Shown in pieces: positions 35,205 to 37,966 of a stretch of 37,966 bases of DNA (position 1 is its first letter; the number at the start of each line of letters is the position of its first letter). The notes under the pieces are model-generated. The model searched no databases, was not told the origin of the DNA, and was given only the letters and a program-made list of their open reading frames with translations. The stretch is taken from positions 1-37,966 of the forward strand of contig CAJOPE010000100.1 in NCBI GenBank assembly GCA_905236815.1, read 5' to 3'. The translations under genes were made by a program, and so were the position numbers. The DNA comes from an uncultured Prevotella sp. (GTDB taxonomy: Bacteria > Bacteroidota > Bacteroidia > Bacteroidales > Bacteroidaceae).

Positions 35205-35242
35205 TTTAGCCTGAATAATTCATAAAAGATTTATTTTCCAGC

Positions 35243-35275
35243 ATTTCTCCCCCACATGTGTGTTGGGGGAGAAAT
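35243..35275. repeat. Large palindrome after the lyase gene
   Basis: ATTTCTCCCCCA (35243-35254), 9-base loop, TGGGGGAGAAAT (35264-35275), a perfect 12-bp stem. No T-run. It may be a 3' end hairpin of the lyase mRNA or a third member of the C-rich palindrome group. Confidence 0.6.
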
Positions 35276-35339
35276 CAGAAAGAGGGCATCGCAAAAGCGC
35301 CAGGTCGATGCATCGAAATGTTAAAAAAGCTAACTCAAT

Positions 35340-35382
35340 GGTTTAGCTAGTCTAAACCGACGGTTTACGACCTCTAAACCGT
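35340..35382. promoter_or_regulatory. GGTTTA/TAAACC hairpin and direct-repeat cluster
   Basis: Two adjacent hairpins: GGTTTAG (35340-35346)/CTAAACC (35352-35358) and ACGGTTTA (35360-35367)/TAAACCGT (35375-35382). TCTAAACCG recurs exactly at 35351-35359 and 35373-35381, a 22-bp period. It may bind a dimeric regulator or be a folded RNA segment. Confidence 0.45.
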
Positions 35383-35498
35383 GCATTTAGGTTGGCTATT
35401 TCAATAGTATTCGTTAATCACTAAATTAAACAGTTATTTTCCGCCGAACTCACGTTAATTATAATTAGTCTTTCTGATTAATTATATGGCATACCCCC

Positions 35499-35529
35499 TA
35501 TGAATTATCCAGGTTATGAATACTCCAGG
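35499..35529 (+). promoter_or_regulatory. Tandem 15-mer upstream of the LTxxQ-like gene
   Basis: TATGAATTATCCAGG (35499-35513) and TATGAATACTCCAGG (35515-35529) differ at two positions and repeat with a 16-bp period. Confidence 0.45.
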
Positions 35530-35646
35530 CTGACTGTCCCCAAAAGACGGATATTTCCCCATAAGGTAGGGATTTCGGGCGAACGAATAGGAAAAACCCG
35601 AGCACAATATAGGGGAAAAACATCGTTTTGAGCCTCAACAATGTCT

Positions 35647-35654
35647 TATCTTTG
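35647..35654 (+). promoter_or_regulatory. -7 box of the LTxxQ-like gene
   Basis: TATCTTTG followed by CATCG, about 56 bp before the ATG at 35711. The nearest TTG (35628-35630) has only a 16-bp spacer. Confidence 0.55.
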
Positions 35655-35710
35655 CATCGTAAAACAAAAGAAAGTAATTTCTTAGGAACAACAATATAAG
35701 TAATATTTAA

Positions 35711-36052
35711 ATGCGTAAAATTATGAAACATTTCGTATTAACAATAGCAGCATTGGCAATGGCCATGAGTATGACAGCAGCAGATTTCACTCCAATGTCA
35801 GAGAAAATCCAGAAGAAGCTGAAACTCACAGATAGTCAGAAGTGGTCTATCGAGGATATCAATTATGATTACAAGATATCTGCCGATAAGTGGAATGCCA
35901 CTCAAAAGGACTACGAGCAGAGTTTGAAGGCCGTTCTCTCTCCAGGACAGTTCATGCAATACAAGGAACTTCGCGCAAAGGAGATGGAGAAAGAAGGTAA
36001 GGAATACAAGCAGAAGCAGCTGGATATGCAGCGTGCAGCTTACGGATACTAA
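35711..36052 (+). CDS. Small LTxxQ-like (Spy/CpxP-type) periplasmic protein
   Basis: A 113-residue protein with a signal peptide ending MTAA (~residue 23; a second ATG at 35723 could also start it). The mature part is almost wholly charged helix and carries two LTxxQ-like motifs, LTDSQ and LSPGQ, the spacing and context (KLKLTDSQKW, AVLSPGQFMQYKEL) found in Spy/CpxP-like periplasmic chaperones and stress proteins. The family call is an inference from these motifs, not a strong match. The gene is monocistronic, with a long upstream region full of repeats and a strong terminator, which suggests tight control. Confidence 0.6.
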   Translation: MRKIMKHFVLTIAALAMAMSMTAADFTPMSEKIQKKLKLTDSQKWSIEDINYDYKISADKWNATQKDYEQSLKAVLSPGQFMQYKELRAKEMEKEGKEYKQKQLDMQRAAYGY

Positions 36053-36112
36053 TTTAGTTGACGTTATATAAGTTCTATAAATGTAATGCGGATTACTATT
36101 AAACGGCTAAAT

Positions 36113-36154
36113 CCCGCAAGTTAGCAATTTATGCTACTTGCGGGAATATTTTTT
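36113..36154. terminator. Terminator between convergent genes
   Basis: CCCGCAAGTTAGC (36113-36125), loop, GCTACTTGCGGG (36133-36144) with one bulged T, then AATATTTTTT. The T-run overlaps the stop of the minus-strand gene. Confidence 0.82.
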
Positions 36155-37637
36155 ATTCATCCCCAAAGACATCCAATACCTTCTTTGGTCTTGTAACTGG
36201 AGATTTTAACAACTCCTCTAATCTTTCTTCGAAAAGCTTTCGAAGTTGTGGACTTGCCAATAGTTTTCTTTCTGCAGCAATGATAGCAGGGAATTCTTTC
36301 TTGCTGAACTCGGAAGTAGAATCTTCACGAAACCTTCTTACATAGTATTCTAACCCGGAATAATTCAGTGCCCACAACTGCAACAATGCAGAAGGCTCCG
36401 ATTTTCCAAAGAGTTGTCGATCTGTTTGCAAAGCCAATTCTGCTTGTTTAGGAAAATCATAATTCAATTCACATTTGGAATTACCATAGAGCCCTAAAAG
36501 TATAGTATCATAGGCCGTCATATACAGACTTTGATATCTATACGTGTAAAACATCAGATAGCTCAAATCATTGACATTCCATTCATTCAGAACAGAATAA
36601 TCTGACAACTTTCTATTAACAAAACTACTTTTTATTCTCGCCCTATCCATCTCCTCATCGTCTATATAGACCTTCGAATTTATCTCATTAAAGTTGTTCA
36701 AAGCATTTTGGAGAATATGGATCTCATCTTTCCGCAAATGAAATCGCTTAACAAGATAACCGTATTTCTCGTCATCATCATCACCCCTAAAATATAATGG
36801 AGAACGGGCAACACTCAGCAGAAGTGAAAGATGCGGCATTGGCGAATTCTCTGAAAAACTTATAGTTCCATTATCTTCAAAAGTAAGCTCTGTTGTCTTT
36901 CCCTGCTCAAGAAAATACACCAATTCTTCTGCAGGAAGTATTTCATTTATTTTCGAAAAATGAGGAATGGAAACTGGCAAATGATATACATAAGTCCGCA
37001 CACCATCCTTGTTGCTAACTAACGAATCCAGTGTCAAACTTGAGATTGCCTGTGAACCACAGAAAATTTTGGAGTGTACCCAACTCATATTAAGATAATT
37101 TCGGTCTTTCCTTTTAATATGGACTACCAGTGTGCCAATTCCAGGCTTGAAGAACTCCTCAATATTTGTAATTGCTTCGGACTTAGTATTATAGGAAGAC
37201 AGTTTAGGAAAATCCATCTTGTAACCCTCATCATGAATGCCGAAATAGTTCCTTTCATATACAGTATTTATAAAATCGAAATACTTTGTAGTCTTAGGCA
37301 ATGGATCAAAAAACAACCGATACTCGGTAGGTGAATCTTGTTTATAGCCATGAATATAATATCGTTTCTCTTTATCAGAAATCAATGATACAGGCTTTGG
37401 GAAATTAAGTTGACGTTTGGGGGTGGTTAGATTAGTAATTAGCACAACTGTAGCTGTATCTGTAAATTCCACCTTTTCAAATTTAAGATCAGGACTAAAA
37501 GGACTTGAAAATCCATAAAACCCACCATCTCCACCAAAAAAAACAACCTGAGGATTATTATAAGAAACAGGTTTTCCTGCATTCGCATTAATTGCAAGTA
37601 AATAGACAAAAAGTAAAAGTATTATCTTTGTTTTCAT
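36153..37637 (-). CDS. Secreted protein of unknown function
   Basis: A 494-residue protein with a signal peptide (MKTKIILLLFVYLLAINANA). The first ~240 residues read as beta-rich (VEFTDTATVVLITNLTTPKRQL, GTLVVHIKRKDRNYLNMSWVH), the last ~240 as helical and charged, with an acidic patch DDDDEK near residue 287. No catalytic motif or membrane anchor is seen. It may be periplasmic or surface exposed. I do not recognise the family. An ORF of about 50 codons ends 18 bp before its start and may be cotranscribed. Confidence 0.75.
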   Translation of the reverse strand: MKTKIILLLFVYLLAINANAGKPVSYNNPQVVFFGGDGGFYGFSSPFSPDLKFEKVEFTDTATVVLITNLTTPKRQLNFPKPVSLISDKEKRYYIHGYKQDSPTEYRLFFDPLPKTTKYFDFINTVYERNYFGIHDEGYKMDFPKLSSYNTKSEAITNIEEFFKPGIGTLVVHIKRKDRNYLNMSWVHSKIFCGSQAISSLTLDSLVSNKDGVRTYVYHLPVSIPHFSKINEILPAEELVYFLEQGKTTELTFEDNGTISFSENSPMPHLSLLLSVARSPLYFRGDDDDEKYGYLVKRFHLRKDEIHILQNALNNFNEINSKVYIDDEEMDRARIKSSFVNRKLSDYSVLNEWNVNDLSYLMFYTYRYQSLYMTAYDTILLGLYGNSKCELNYDFPKQAELALQTDRQLFGKSEPSALLQLWALNYSGLEYYVRRFREDSTSEFSKKEFPAIIAAERKLLASPQLRKLFEERLEELLKSPVTRPKKVLDVFGDE

Positions 37638-37655
37638 GATTATTTCCCATTTAAA

Positions 37656-37808
37656 TTAGTCAATATTATTTTCTTTCATTTCTTCAGGTGTCATAAACCA
37701 CCAGGCAGGAATATAATAGAAGGGGCCATAGCTCTGCCCCCTAAACAAGCGAAGCTTACCTTTATACACAATAGCAAGAAATATTTCTGTATCATACATC
37801 CTACACAT
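37656..37808 (-). CDS. Short ORF or gene remnant (50 aa)
   Basis: From the ATG at 37808 it encodes MCRMYDTEIFLAIVYKGKLR and continues FRGQSYGPFYYIPAWWFM to a charged end EEMKENNID. The frame stays open upstream to a stop at 37884-37886 (about 75 codons), and that extra part (LRKGIGKSLGRNYKILYTQ) also looks protein-like. The aromatic-rich composition suggests real coding sequence; it could be a short gene or the 3' end of a gene broken upstream. A second start at 37799 is possible. It lies 18 bp before the next gene on the same strand. Confidence 0.4.
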   Translation of the reverse strand: MCRMYDTEIFLAIVYKGKLRLFRGQSYGPFYYIPAWWFMTPEEMKENNID

Positions 37809-37966
37809 TTGCGTATATAATATTTTATAATTTCTCCCTAACGATTTTCCTATTCCTTTACGTAAACTGAGAGAATAAACGGGTCACTAGTTTAACCATG
37901 TGGCAAAAATTTTATTCTTATTCTCCTCATTTCGATAAAATTGATTACTTTTGTGGCTGTTATGTC
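37809..37966. other. Right edge, no complete gene
   Basis: Contains the upstream part of the open frame noted above and a possible plus-strand -7 box TACTTTTG (37946-37953) pointing out of the window. No -33 partner was found. Confidence 0.35.

Larger units (their letters stand above)
35205..35710. other. Non-coding stretch with hairpins and repeats
   Basis: No gene is seen in 506 bp. It contains a 12-bp-arm palindrome, a hairpin/direct-repeat cluster, a tandem 15-mer and the promoter of the downstream gene, listed separately. A weak inverted repeat TCGGG (35575-35579)/CCCGA (35597-35601) lies between. Confidence 0.6.

Noticed and set aside
35340..35382. CRISPR-like array upstream of the LTxxQ-like gene
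   Set aside because: Only two short repeats with internal inverted symmetry, no spacers of regular length and no cas genes.

Overview
The window looks like chromosomal DNA of a gut or oral Bacteroidota, most likely Prevotellaceae (Prevotella/Segatella type). Evidence seen: many promoters fit the Bacteroidota pattern (TAnnTTTG at -7, sometimes TTG about 20 bp upstream), starts lack Shine-Dalgarno sequences, and there are two SusC/SusD pairs, a hybrid two-component sensor and lipoproteins with acidic residues after the lipobox cysteine. The genus is an inference from general resemblance, not from a search.

Left part (1-12,200): an AraC-type regulator, a 47-residue lipopeptide gene, and an ABC-F ATPase divergent from a probable operon encoding a TSUP permease, an AgcS amino acid:sodium symporter and a secreted S9 peptidase. 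Then come a 659-bp non-coding stretch with a likely small RNA on the minus strand, a small secreted protein, an Amt ammonium channel and a flotillin.

Centre (12,150-28,735): a polysaccharide utilization locus. A 1293-residue hybrid two-component system (HTCS) precedes a six-gene operon: SusC, SusD, SusC, SusD, a DUF1735-type surface lipoprotein, and a lipoprotein that is recognisably GH10 but has lost both catalytic glutamates. The order matches the xus xylan cluster of Bacteroidetes, with a dead GH10 scaffold where the xylanase normally sits. A 19-nt motif (18/19 identical) lies in front of both the HTCS gene and the SusC operon and is a good candidate for the HTCS operator.

Right part (28,733-37,966): a porin-like barrel, an HD-domain protein, a stand-alone structured RNA of about 158 nt with its own promoter and terminator, a two-lobed aspartic protease with a PDZ-like tail, a cupin, N-carbamoylputrescine amidase (aguB) overlapping a PL9-type pectate lyase, a small LTxxQ-like periplasmic protein with an elaborate upstream repeat region, and two unrecognised minus-strand ORFs. 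No tRNA, rRNA, CRISPR array or intact insertion sequence was seen.

The most interesting items are the catalytically dead GH10 surface protein, the shared 19-nt motif, the 30.7-kb RNA and the repeat arrays upstream of the LTxxQ-like gene.
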